Source: an uncultured Prevotellaceae bacterium
GTDB taxonomy: Bacteria > Bacteroidota > Bacteroidia > Bacteroidales > Muribaculaceae
DNA: 64,000 nucleotides
Reading direction: 5' to 3'
Assembly: GCA_900318345.1 (NCBI GenBank)
Contig: ONKD01000001.1
Location: forward strand, 62,001 to 126,000
The stretch's first letter is position 1, and each line of letters starts with the position of its first letter. Made by a program: the position numbers and the translations under genes. The notes below the pieces were generated by a model. That model made no database searches and was not told the origin of the DNA. It worked only from the letters and a program-made list of their open reading frames with translations. Positions 44,127 to 52,391 of the stretch are shown here, piece by piece.

Positions 44127-45050
44127 TTAATGATTCCAATTTAGACGCACAAAGACGGGATAATGGTCAGACGGCAAATGACGAGCGTAACGGCTAAAGT
44201 CAATCTCTTGAGGTGCGTCGTGCCCCTTAACCATGTTGCCATGATCCAGACTGGGCACCCAGTAACCATCAGTCATCACGGCATAGGCGTCCACTTGAGT
44301 TCCAGGCGAAACAAAGACGTGGTCAATGCGGCTCGATGTGTATAAATCGACATTAAAGGAGTTGAACGTTCCATTCTCAGCAAAACGAAGCCTGGCGGCT
44401 TGGTAAGAATCCTTCAGGATGCCTGACTCCACAAAGATGGAATAAATCTCGTTGGTTTGATCCACATTGAAGTCACCCGTGACAATCACTGGAGCATCAT
44501 GAGCTATCTCACGGATTTTGGCGACGATAAGTTTGGCAGCCTCTCGCCGAGCCACAACCCCCACGTGGTCCATGTGCAGGTTGAAGAAGAAAAATGCCTC
44601 ATCATCGGTGGCCGTCATCTTGGCAAACTTGCCCCAAGAACAGATGCGCACACAGGCAGCATCCCATCCAAGGCCTGGCTTATCGGGAGTCTCGCTCAAC
44701 CAGAAATGCCCCTGGTCCAACAAGCGCAGGCAAGCACGCTTGTAGAAAATCGCCTCATACTCACCCTGGGTCTTGCCGTCATCGCGACCCACACCGATGT
44801 AGTCATAACCATCCAATTGGGCCTGCATGTCGATCAGTTGTCCATGCAGCACCTCCTGGGTTCCAAAGATCTCGGGAGCCATGAAATTGACCTGGTCACA
44901 AATGACCTGGCAACGTTTTTCCCATACATTACCATTCACGCTGTCGCCACCATTTTTATAGCGGATGTTATAGGAACCGACAAGCAACTGTGCCGACAAA
45001 CTGAACGACACCAAGGCAATAAGCAATAACGAAAATACAATTCTTTTCAT
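44127..45050 (-). CDS. Secreted endonuclease/exonuclease/phosphatase (EEP) family hydrolase
   Basis: This 307-residue protein has a signal peptide (MKRIVFSLLLIALVSFSLSAQ). The EEP fold follows: GSYNIRY, FGTQEVLHGQL (Glu ligand), FFFNLHMDHVG, VIVTGDFNVDQ and a final LPSDHYPVFVRL (catalytic Asp-His). Such exported proteins can be nucleases, sugar or lipid phosphatases; the substrate is not readable. An in-frame TTG 6 bp upstream is a weaker start. It is divergent from the MgtC-like gene, with both promoters in about 60 bp. Confidence 0.87.
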   Translation of the reverse strand: MKRIVFSLLLIALVSFSLSAQLLVGSYNIRYKNGGDSVNGNVWEKRCQVICDQVNFMAPEIFGTQEVLHGQLIDMQAQLDGYDYIGVGRDDGKTQGEYEAIFYKRACLRLLDQGHFWLSETPDKPGLGWDAACVRICSWGKFAKMTATDDEAFFFFNLHMDHVGVVARREAAKLIVAKIREIAHDAPVIVTGDFNVDQTNEIYSIFVESGILKDSYQAARLRFAENGTFNSFNVDLYTSSRIDHVFVSPGTQVDAYAVMTDGYWVPSLDHGNMVKGHDAPQEIDFSRYARHLPSDHYPVFVRLNWNH

Positions 45051-45070
45051 ATTCAACAGGATTTGATGTG

Positions 45071-45078
45071 CAAATATA
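45071..45078 (-). promoter_or_regulatory. -7 promoter box for the EEP hydrolase gene
   Basis: The minus strand reads TATATTTG, 20 nt before the ATG at 45050. Confidence 0.55.
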
Positions 45079-45120
45079 CTAATTTTTAGATTACCAGTTG
45101 CATGAGTGGCTCAAAACTGC

Positions 45121-45128
45121 TAATTTTG
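45121..45128 (+). promoter_or_regulatory. -7 promoter box for the MgtC-like gene and antiporter
   Basis: TAATTTTG lies 26 nt before the ATG at 45155. It sits downstream of an in-frame ATG at 45098, which is therefore not the real start. Confidence 0.6.
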
Positions 45129-45154
45129 CACTTGAAACATTCAAGCTAATAGCC

Positions 45155-45871
45155 ATGCTGAATAACATTTATAACCAAATCATCAGCCCTGACGTAACCA
45201 TCGTTGGGGCCATTGTCAAGTTGGTGCTGAGCCTTGTGCTGGGTGCCATCATCGGCATTGAACGGCGGCGCAAAGGGCAAAAAGCCGGATTGCGCACGTT
45301 TGCCCTCATCTCGATGGGTGCCACACTGGCCATGCTCATCTCCATCTATATTCCACAAGTGTATTTGGGGCTAAAAAATGGTGACCCTGGGCGCATCGCT
45401 GCCCAGGTGGTGAGTGGTGTAGGTTTCCTGGGTGCAGGTGCGATTATCCAGATGAAAGGATCGGTGCGAGGCTTGACAACAGCAGCCGGAATATGGATGA
45501 CGGCGTGCATCGGCCTTGCGGTGGGTGCCGGGATGTATCTCATCAGTATCATCACCACCCTGCTTATCATCTTCATCCTGGTGAATATTGAGCGCCTTGA
45601 GCAACGCTATAATTTCCTGTGGGAATCCAAAATCATCCGCGTCAAGGTGCATGGCATCCTCGATGACATTCAGCCCATCCGGGACATTATTGAGTCCAAT
45701 GATATCCACATCAGCGACGAATTCATGAAATATGACTACGATGCACCACACACTATCGTGAACTTCATGGTGCGTAGCAAGAATAGTGTGAACGTGCCAG
45801 GCATGTTCAACGCCATCAAGGAGAGGAGCAATGCCATCTCCATCACCATCACCAACGAGATGAACATGTGA
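45155..45871 (+). CDS. MgtC/SapB-family membrane protein
   Basis: This 238-residue protein has about four to five N-terminal helices with the family landmarks IIGIERRRKGQKAGLRTFA and VSGVGFLGAGAII, then a soluble ACT-like C-terminal domain (about 155-238). MgtC proteins are tied to Mg2+ limitation and ATP-synthase control in pathogens, but many SapB relatives have unknown jobs. The next gene, a CPA2 antiporter, starts 39 bp later, so ion homeostasis is a reasonable shared theme (inference). Confidence 0.87.
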   Translation: MLNNIYNQIISPDVTIVGAIVKLVLSLVLGAIIGIERRRKGQKAGLRTFALISMGATLAMLISIYIPQVYLGLKNGDPGRIAAQVVSGVGFLGAGAIIQMKGSVRGLTTAAGIWMTACIGLAVGAGMYLISIITTLLIIFILVNIERLEQRYNFLWESKIIRVKVHGILDDIQPIRDIIESNDIHISDEFMKYDYDAPHTIVNFMVRSKNSVNVPGMFNAIKERSNAISITITNEMNM

Positions 45872-45910
45872 TTAATGGCGATGCTGGCTTCTTAAATTGA
45901 AACTATCAAC

Positions 45911-48151
45911 ATGGAAGGATTTGATATTAATAGCTTGATTAGCGATCTGGCTCTCATTCTAGTATTAGGCGCTGTCGCTACCATCGTGTTCAAGATGCTC
46001 AAGCAACCCGTAGTGCTGGGCTATATTGTGGCGGGGTTCCTGGCCAGTCCTCACTTCACGCTACTGCCCTCAATCGCGAGTGAGGCCAACATCGAGTTCT
46101 GGGCACAAATCGGTATCATCGTGCTGCTGTTCTCCCTGGGACTGGAGTTCAGCTTCAAGAAACTGATCGATGTGGGTGGCTCGGCGATACTTACTGCACT
46201 CATTATAGTACTAGGCATGATGAGCCTGGGATTTATCGTCGGGCGATGCCTTGGTTACGGGTTTGTGAACAGTATTTTCCTGGGTGGCATGATATCCATG
46301 TCCTCAACGACCATCATCCTCAAGGCGCTCACCGACTTGAATATGCGCCAGCGACGATTTGTGCCTATGACCTTTGCGGTACTCATTGTCGAGGACCTGT
46401 TTGCCGTCGTGATGATGGTGATCCTGTCGTCAATAGCCCTGAACAACAGCGTCAAGGGTGAGGAAATGTTAGGGAGTATTCTAAAACTTTCTTTCTTCCT
46501 GATCATGTGGTTCACTGTGGGCATTTTCATGATTCCCACCCTGTTCAAGCGATTCAGGCGTTACATCAGCGACGAGCAGATGCTCATCATCGCTATGGGT
46601 CTGTGTTTTGCCATGGTTCTTTTCTCCATTATTTCGGGCTTCTCGGCGGCATTGGGCGCATTCGTTATGGGCTCGATACTAGCGGGAACCATCGAGGCTG
46701 AGCGCATCGAGCGCCTCATCTCGCCCGTTAAGGACCTGTTTGGCGCCGTTTTCTTCATCTCGGTGGGCATGATGGTCAATCCCACCGTGATGACCCAGCA
46801 CTGGAGCGTCATCGCCCTGCTGGCAGTGGTTGTCATTATCGGCATGATCGTGTTCGGCACCTTTGGCATGCTAGCTACCGGACAACCCCTTAAAGTGGCC
46901 ATGGAATCGGGTTTCTCGCTGACCCAAATCGGCGAATTCTCCTTCATTATCGCCACATTGGGAACAAGCCTAGGTGTACTGGACAAGAGCATTTACCCGA
47001 TTATCGTGGCCGTGTCGGTCATCACCACATTCACCACTCCGTTCTTCATCAAGCAGGCTGTGCCTTGCTACAATGCATTATATAAGATCCTGCCCAAGAG
47101 CTGGACACGCTTGCTCAACGGCTATAGCCAGAACGCCAGCGAGAGCGAGATGAATGATACAAGACGCATGTGGAAATCAGTCGTTTCGCGATACCTGGTG
47201 CGAGTCATCATCTATTCGGTCATCATCATTGCGCTGATTGTGGTGTGCCGCACCTATATCATGCCGTTTATCACCAATTTACTGGGCGACACTGCCTTGG
47301 GCCGTCTCACATGTGCCGTTGCTGCCCTCGCCATTGTGGGACCATTCATCATATCTATCATCTTACCGTCGGTAAAGCGATCAGAGTATGACCAACTCAA
47401 ATCCTCGGGGTCGGTGTCATTTGTGCCCTTCGTTGTGATGTCAATCATCAGCGGCATCTTGAGCATTATTTTTATTGCGGCAGTTCTTCAGGGCATCTAT
47501 CCCAGCGCCATTGCTATCGTTGCGGCAGTTGTTCTCGGCATTCTCGCCCTTATCTCGGTCCTGGTGCTCCCGACACCCTTGCGCAAACGTGTTACCAATA
47601 TCGAGAAACGCTTTATCAGCAACATCAACGAGCGAGAGAACCGTCGAACCGGACATGAGCACAATCTGGTGAGTGACCTGCACCTGGCCTACATGACCGT
47701 GGGGCACGACTGTCCGTTTGTGGGCGAGAAATTGCGCAATCTCGACTTGCGCAGCCGTTATGGCGTTAATCTGGTCAACATCCAGCGTGCTGGCAAGCAG
47801 CACCCTGTTCCATCGGGGGATATGCGCATCTTCCCGGGAGATGTGCTGGGTGTCATCGCCACTGAGGATCAAATCCAGCGCATGCTGCCCCTCGTCGAGG
47901 CACAAAACGATACTGTTGATGTTTCTTATAGCGATTTCAAGTTTGTGCATTTCGCTATCGGCGAGAATTCACCCATCGTAGGCAAAGCTCTGGAAAACGC
48001 CAACTTGCGAGAGAATCATGGAGCCTTGCTGGTAGCCGTACAACGCAATGAGGATGATTACATTTCCCCCACCCCTGGCCTCGTGTTCCGTGCCGGTGAC
48101 ATCCTGTGGATTGTGGGCGATCCCAAGCAACTTGCTCCCCTCAAGGGCTAA
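45911..48151 (+). CDS. CPA2-family cation:proton antiporter with two RCK-C domains
   Basis: This 746-residue protein has an N-terminal antiporter domain (about 12 helices, residues 10-390; QPVVLGYIVAGFLASP, LLFSLGLEFSF, MISMSSTTIILKAL). A second membrane block with four to five helices follows (about 425-570). Two RCK-C/TrkA-C regulatory domains end the protein (HDCPFVGEKLRNLDLRSRYG and ENSPIVGKALENANLRENHG). No RCK-N Rossmann domain is visible, unlike KefB/KefC. K+ or Na+ exchange is inferred. It follows the MgtC-like gene in the same direction. Confidence 0.88.
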   Translation: MEGFDINSLISDLALILVLGAVATIVFKMLKQPVVLGYIVAGFLASPHFTLLPSIASEANIEFWAQIGIIVLLFSLGLEFSFKKLIDVGGSAILTALIIVLGMMSLGFIVGRCLGYGFVNSIFLGGMISMSSTTIILKALTDLNMRQRRFVPMTFAVLIVEDLFAVVMMVILSSIALNNSVKGEEMLGSILKLSFFLIMWFTVGIFMIPTLFKRFRRYISDEQMLIIAMGLCFAMVLFSIISGFSAALGAFVMGSILAGTIEAERIERLISPVKDLFGAVFFISVGMMVNPTVMTQHWSVIALLAVVVIIGMIVFGTFGMLATGQPLKVAMESGFSLTQIGEFSFIIATLGTSLGVLDKSIYPIIVAVSVITTFTTPFFIKQAVPCYNALYKILPKSWTRLLNGYSQNASESEMNDTRRMWKSVVSRYLVRVIIYSVIIIALIVVCRTYIMPFITNLLGDTALGRLTCAVAALAIVGPFIISIILPSVKRSEYDQLKSSGSVSFVPFVVMSIISGILSIIFIAAVLQGIYPSAIAIVAAVVLGILALISVLVLPTPLRKRVTNIEKRFISNINERENRRTGHEHNLVSDLHLAYMTVGHDCPFVGEKLRNLDLRSRYGVNLVNIQRAGKQHPVPSGDMRIFPGDVLGVIATEDQIQRMLPLVEAQNDTVDVSYSDFKFVHFAIGENSPIVGKALENANLRENHGALLVAVQRNEDDYISPTPGLVFRAGDILWIVGDPKQLAPLKG

Positions 48152-48186
48152 GGGCAATGCTATTCCTCATCATTATACCCTAAAGG

Positions 48187-48211
48187 AAGCGGACTCATGA
48201 CGAGCCCGCTT
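48187..48211. terminator. Terminator shared in sequence with the one at 49917-49941
   Basis: AAGCGGACTC-ATGAC-GAGCCCGCTT gives a 10-bp stem (one G-U on the minus strand). It lies between the convergent antiporter and dockerin-tail genes. On the minus strand it is followed by CCTTTA. Confidence 0.65.
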
Positions 48212-48245
48212 CTTCATAAGATTAGTTATTTCCTAATAAATTAGT

Positions 48246-49736
48246 TTAGTTTGCCCAGTTGCCGCTCAACAGGTAGTCGATAAGAGCGGTAACGTCGGCG
48301 ATGGTAACACCATCAACCAGGTTGCAGTCAGCGTTCTGGAGGCTGATGCCGGTTGCATCACCACTCAGCAGGTAGTCGATGAGGGCGGTAACGTCGGCGA
48401 TGGTTACATCGTTGCTCATGTTAACGTCGCCACGCAGGCCTGCACCAGGCAGGGTCACTTCACGAACTACGGAATTAAACGAGGCACCCGTGTTTTGAAT
48501 CACCTCCACATAATACTGGTATGTATTACCGGGAGTCAGGCCTTCCACGGTATAGAAAGCACCAGGAATCTGGAATGGGAGAGCATGTCCAATTGAATCT
48601 ACGATCTCATTGGTGGGCTCAACATTCTGTACCAAGACCTCTTGTTGTGTGGCCTTGTCAATAACATGGAGGAAATATCCACAACCGTCACCAATAAAGT
48701 TATTGATCAAGTAAGTGTTTTCGGCTTCGCATGACCAGTCAGCAAGGAAGGAAGTCGAGGTAACATTAGTGACTTCTTTCAGTTGGGGGTAAATCTCCAT
48801 ATAGACGATGTCTGAAGCGCTGGTCTGACCATTGTCGGTGTAGTAGGTCTGGATGCCGATACGCCAAGTAAAGAACGGCTCGGCTTCAATGCCACCCTCA
48901 GCAAGCACATCAACATGATTTGTCATACCATCAAAATCAATCATCCACCAACCCACATAACCATTAGCATTAATGCTTGTGTAGGGGAATTGAGTTATCG
49001 GTTCATTCACCTGTCCGGGATACATATCAGGAGTGAAGGTGAAGATTTTGTCATTGTCGGTAAAGAGGCTAAATGATACCTTCTCCGGTTCCAAGATTGT
49101 ATATGGCTCACCAAGTTCTTCCTTCTCTCTTGTATAGTCGTCAGCAACAGGATTCTTATTCGTATCATAGGCAAGAGTATAGCCTGCCATACAATTTGTC
49201 ATATAGAATTCGGGATCAAAAATATAAGGTTCTGAATCAATCCATTCTGTAATTTTAGGATTACCGGGCTTGGGCAGTGTGGTCGGCTGTGAAAGCTCGT
49301 AATATACGATGTTAGAAACGCCATCAATACCAAAACTGTTATTCAGATAGAATATCTGAACACCAATGCGGTAGTTGAAAAAACGCTCAAAACCATCTGC
49401 GTTGGTGCGATAGAAGAAAACACCATTGCTCTGGAGGTCGGAGCCTGGCTCCCAACTGTAATAGTAGATATCGGTTGTAGTGCCCCAGATATTATCATAT
49501 AGGGCACTGTTGAAGGAGAAGGGCTGATCATCATCGGTGAAAATGCGATAACCCATCATCTCGATGTCAAGGGGATTACCATTCACGTCAACGGTAGGAA
49601 GAGTGAAGGTCAAGTAACTATGACCGCTCTCGTTGCCGCAGTCATACCACGTAAGATTGGTGGGATCAGCGGGTGTTACAGCAAAAGCATTTGCTGCTAC
49701 GAGTAATCCAAGAATTGAAAAGAATAATTTTTTCAT
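48246..49736 (-). CDS. Secreted Fn3-like protein with C-terminal dockerin-like tail
   Basis: This 496-residue protein has a signal peptide (MKKLFFSILGLLVAANAFA). Two similar ~150-residue beta-rich segments follow (YDCGNESGHSYLTF... and later TDNDKIFTFTPDMY), then a fibronectin III-like segment (GLTPGNTYQYYVEVIQNTG). The tail has two dockerin-like loops, DVNMSNDVTIAD and DCNLVDGVTIAD, where the fifth loop position is Ser or Val instead of Asp. No catalytic motif was recognised. The tail and terminator are nearly identical to those of the gene at 49978-51912, though the rest is unrelated. Confidence 0.8.
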   Translation of the reverse strand: MKKLFFSILGLLVAANAFAVTPADPTNLTWYDCGNESGHSYLTFTLPTVDVNGNPLDIEMMGYRIFTDDDQPFSFNSALYDNIWGTTTDIYYYSWEPGSDLQSNGVFFYRTNADGFERFFNYRIGVQIFYLNNSFGIDGVSNIVYYELSQPTTLPKPGNPKITEWIDSEPYIFDPEFYMTNCMAGYTLAYDTNKNPVADDYTREKEELGEPYTILEPEKVSFSLFTDNDKIFTFTPDMYPGQVNEPITQFPYTSINANGYVGWWMIDFDGMTNHVDVLAEGGIEAEPFFTWRIGIQTYYTDNGQTSASDIVYMEIYPQLKEVTNVTSTSFLADWSCEAENTYLINNFIGDGCGYFLHVIDKATQQEVLVQNVEPTNEIVDSIGHALPFQIPGAFYTVEGLTPGNTYQYYVEVIQNTGASFNSVVREVTLPGAGLRGDVNMSNDVTIADVTALIDYLLSGDATGISLQNADCNLVDGVTIADVTALIDYLLSGNWAN

Positions 49737-49916
49737 AAAAATAATAGAATTAAATTAAACAATAAAATATATGTTAAGATGTAAATTGATTGCTGCTAAT
49801 GGCTTTAAATCAAGTGCAAATAAACTACTTTTTCTTGAAATATCAAAATAACATCACCATTTTTATAACAATACAATATAGTGATATAGTGACAATACTT
49901 AGTAAGGCCAAAAAAG

Positions 49917-49941
49917 AAGCGGACTCATGACGAGCCCGCCT
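49917..49941 (-). terminator. Terminator after the second dockerin-tail gene
   Basis: It carries the same GCGGACTC-ATGAC-GAGCCCGC core as the copy at 48187-48211. On the minus strand it is followed by TTCTTTTTT, a good U-tract. Confidence 0.7.
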
Positions 49942-49977
49942 CCTTTTAATAATTTAGGTTAACACTAATTAATTAGA

Positions 49978-51912
49978 TTACCAGTTGCCACTCAACAGGT
50001 AGTCGATGAGAGCGGTAACGTCAGCGATGGTAACACCATCCTGGAGGTTGCAGTCAGCGTTGTCGAGGCTGATGCCAGTTGCATCACCACTCAGCAGGTA
50101 GTCGATGAGGGCGGTAACGTCAGCGATGGTAACATCGTTGCTCAAGTTAACGTCGCCACGCAGACCCTGGGGTTGAGGAGTCTCACCCTCAATGTAGAGC
50201 CTCATCTCATCGAGGTTAACGGTCAGCTTGTACTCACCAGCGGGAATTTCGATAGCATGGTATGCGTCCCAAGTCAGTGAGATGTAGTCCTCATTGCCAG
50301 TGTAAACGTAGTTGGTACCCTCGTCGGCAATAGCACCGAAGCGGAACGGCTCGATGTAATCCCAGCCACCCTGGTCGTTGTTCTCAGCGAGCTCGGTGGT
50401 GAAGCCGAAGTAGTTGTTCTCAGCGGGGAAGGTGATGGTAGCTGTGTAAACACCGTTCTCACAGTTGAACAGAGTACCATTGGTGCAATCCCAACCCTGG
50501 TCGTCGCCGCCCAGCATGTAAACATTGGGAAGGGTGGTGAACTCAACGATATCGGTCCATTCACCTTCAATAAGAGTACCAGGAGCCTGTACTTGTACCT
50601 CATACTTGGTATTGGGGGTCAGACCCTCAATCTTGAAGAAGGTATCGGTGAGGTCATATTCATAGTTCCAAGGAGCGGTCGGTCCAGTAATCTGTACGTT
50701 ATCCAGATATACATAATAGTTGTTGTAGCTATTAAAGTGACGGAAGACAAGACGACCTACCTGGCCACCGAATTGACTCAGATCAGCAGTGAAAGTGGCT
50801 TCACTTTCATCTGATGAGCAATCATACTCACCGATTAAGATCAAGTCTGACTCAGCGGGTGCATAACCAGTCGAAGGATCCCAACCGATTAAAGCATATA
50901 CACCAATGTGATCGGGCCATGAAGTCACACCACCCAAAAGGAATGAGAGGGTACCTTCAAGAGCTGTTTCAGGCGAAATCAGCCAGTTGTCAGGATCTGA
51001 TGCACCATTTGCACTGCTCCATGACTCAGAGTACCAAACAATATTGGTGTGTTCTGAGTCTAAGTATGTAGGCTCCCAATTCAAGGTGTCGGTATCAGCA
51101 TTTACAGTGTACCATTCGTTCAACCAGCTCAGGTCACTAGTGGGGAAGTCCCACAGAATGCCATCACCACCCTCGGTATAGGGCCTCCAGCGCAGGGTCC
51201 AGAGAGCATCGTCGGTATCCTCCCAATCAACATTGGCATAGGTGTTACCGGGTTGTACCGTCAAGTTCTCGGGAACGGTGGTCTCGTAAAGGTCAGTACG
51301 GTCATTACCATTATCGCCCAGAGTCATCACGAACAGGTATTGCCTACCGGCTACGAATGTAACATCATCACCACGGCCACCCATATTACCATTTTGAGAA
51401 GCGATCCAAAGCCTGTCACCAGGAGTGGGATTAACCATTACATAGTCATAGGTGCCAGCAGGAATCACAATCGTAACACTGCCGTCATAGACCATGTTCT
51501 GGGTATCTACATTACCATCAGCATTCTCGGGAATCTTGTACTCGAAATTAGCGTAATCTCCTGCAAAAGTACCTGATCCACCAGGAGCCTCAAACTCAGT
51601 GCCATAAGCGGTAGCATCGGCATCGAGCAGCATCTGGTAGCCGCTGTAATCTGGTTCATCTGGATTCGTGTTCCATACTTGATGGGCTTCAAGGGTAATT
51701 GCGCAATAGCCTTCGGGTATGTCCACCTTGGCCGGAGCCTTGAGTGTCATGGGCTTTACGGTAGAAGTTGCCTGAGTGAACTTTACATTCTGCACAAAAC
51801 CAGTTTTGGGTTGTGCCTTAGGCATCTTGGATACTTTCCGGGCTTGATCAATGCCCGCTGAAGCAGAAACTGCAACAGTCAAACCTAAAAGTAAAACTAA
51901 TAATTTCTTCAT
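49978..51912 (-). CDS. Secreted multi-domain protein (cleaved-adhesin/Fn3-like) with C-terminal dockerin-like tail
   Basis: The start at ATG 51912 (MKKLLVLLLGLTVAVSASAG) gives 644 residues; longer in-frame starts would lie before the -7 box. An N-terminal domain has a DUF2436/cleaved-adhesin-like pattern (TFAGDYANFEYKIPENAD, VIPAGTYDYVMVNP). A jellyroll segment of cleaved-adhesin type follows (ENWLISPE-like: DPDNWLISPETALEG, VGRLVFRHFNSYNN), then Fn3 (GLTPNTKYEVQVQ), then a beta domain and two dockerin-like loops. Known cleaved-adhesin modules occur in Porphyromonas gingipains. No protease motif is present here. Substrate adhesion is inferred. Confidence 0.8.
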   Translation of the reverse strand: MKKLLVLLLGLTVAVSASAGIDQARKVSKMPKAQPKTGFVQNVKFTQATSTVKPMTLKAPAKVDIPEGYCAITLEAHQVWNTNPDEPDYSGYQMLLDADATAYGTEFEAPGGSGTFAGDYANFEYKIPENADGNVDTQNMVYDGSVTIVIPAGTYDYVMVNPTPGDRLWIASQNGNMGGRGDDVTFVAGRQYLFVMTLGDNGNDRTDLYETTVPENLTVQPGNTYANVDWEDTDDALWTLRWRPYTEGGDGILWDFPTSDLSWLNEWYTVNADTDTLNWEPTYLDSEHTNIVWYSESWSSANGASDPDNWLISPETALEGTLSFLLGGVTSWPDHIGVYALIGWDPSTGYAPAESDLILIGEYDCSSDESEATFTADLSQFGGQVGRLVFRHFNSYNNYYVYLDNVQITGPTAPWNYEYDLTDTFFKIEGLTPNTKYEVQVQAPGTLIEGEWTDIVEFTTLPNVYMLGGDDQGWDCTNGTLFNCENGVYTATITFPAENNYFGFTTELAENNDQGGWDYIEPFRFGAIADEGTNYVYTGNEDYISLTWDAYHAIEIPAGEYKLTVNLDEMRLYIEGETPQPQGLRGDVNLSNDVTIADVTALIDYLLSGDATGISLDNADCNLQDGVTIADVTALIDYLLSGNW

Positions 51913-52029
51913 AAATAATAATTTAATTAAAAAGTTAATATAAATTGGAATAACAACAAATTCTATCAATTTAGGGGTTTGGTGATCCGATAAAGAATCG
52001 AAACCCAGGGTCAAATCAGTTATGATGTG

Positions 52030-52037
52030 CAAAAATA
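52030..52037 (-). promoter_or_regulatory. -7 promoter box for the dockerin-tail protein gene
   Basis: The minus strand reads TATTTTTG, giving a leader of about 115 nt to the ATG at 51912. Confidence 0.5.
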
Positions 52038-52375
52038 AGACTTTTTCTTGAAACAAATATAAAAAAAATGACTTTTTTTCAAAAAAATAATTAACAATTT
52101 GACCACATAACCCAAAATGGTAGTCACGTGGCATTTATCACATTTAAATAAACGAGTCAATAGAGTATTCACAAATTTGAGTAAATTTCTATTTTTATTA
52201 TTAAAGATGGTAGTAAAGTCAGCTCAACTTGGCGACGGATATTAAATGAATTTATACGGCAATATTCATTGCCTTACCTGATTTGGTCACGCCAACTATG
52301 TTCGCAATATAATATAATAATGAGTAAAGGCGTGTTAATAGAATTAAATTATGTTGTTGATTGGAGGAATTTGTG

Positions 52376-52383
52376 TAATTTTG
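52376..52383 (+). promoter_or_regulatory. -7 promoter box for dxr
   Basis: TAATTTTG ends 8 nt before the ATG at 52392, so the leader is at most a few nucleotides. It rules out the longer frame starting at 52269. Confidence 0.65.
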
Positions 52384-52391
52384 CAGTTTTG

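Larger units (their letters stand above)
51913..52391. other. 479-bp AT-rich divergent spacer
   Basis: It holds the two divergent promoters (52030-52037 minus, 52376-52383 plus) and long A/T runs. An open extension of the dxr frame from 52269 is not used, as its promoter lies downstream. No RNA gene was recognised. Confidence 0.75.

Noticed and set aside
45098-45154. Longer start of the MgtC-like gene
   Set aside because: A TAATTTTG box lies at 45121-45128, downstream of that ATG.
48260-50140. CRISPR-like regular repeats
   Set aside because: The ~45-bp units are the coding sequence of dockerin-like helices in two genes, with no unique spacers.
52269-52391. N-terminal extension of DXR from an ATG at 52269
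   Set aside because: The -7 box at 52376-52383 lies inside it, the added 41 residues match nothing in the family, and the start at 52392 gives the normal length.
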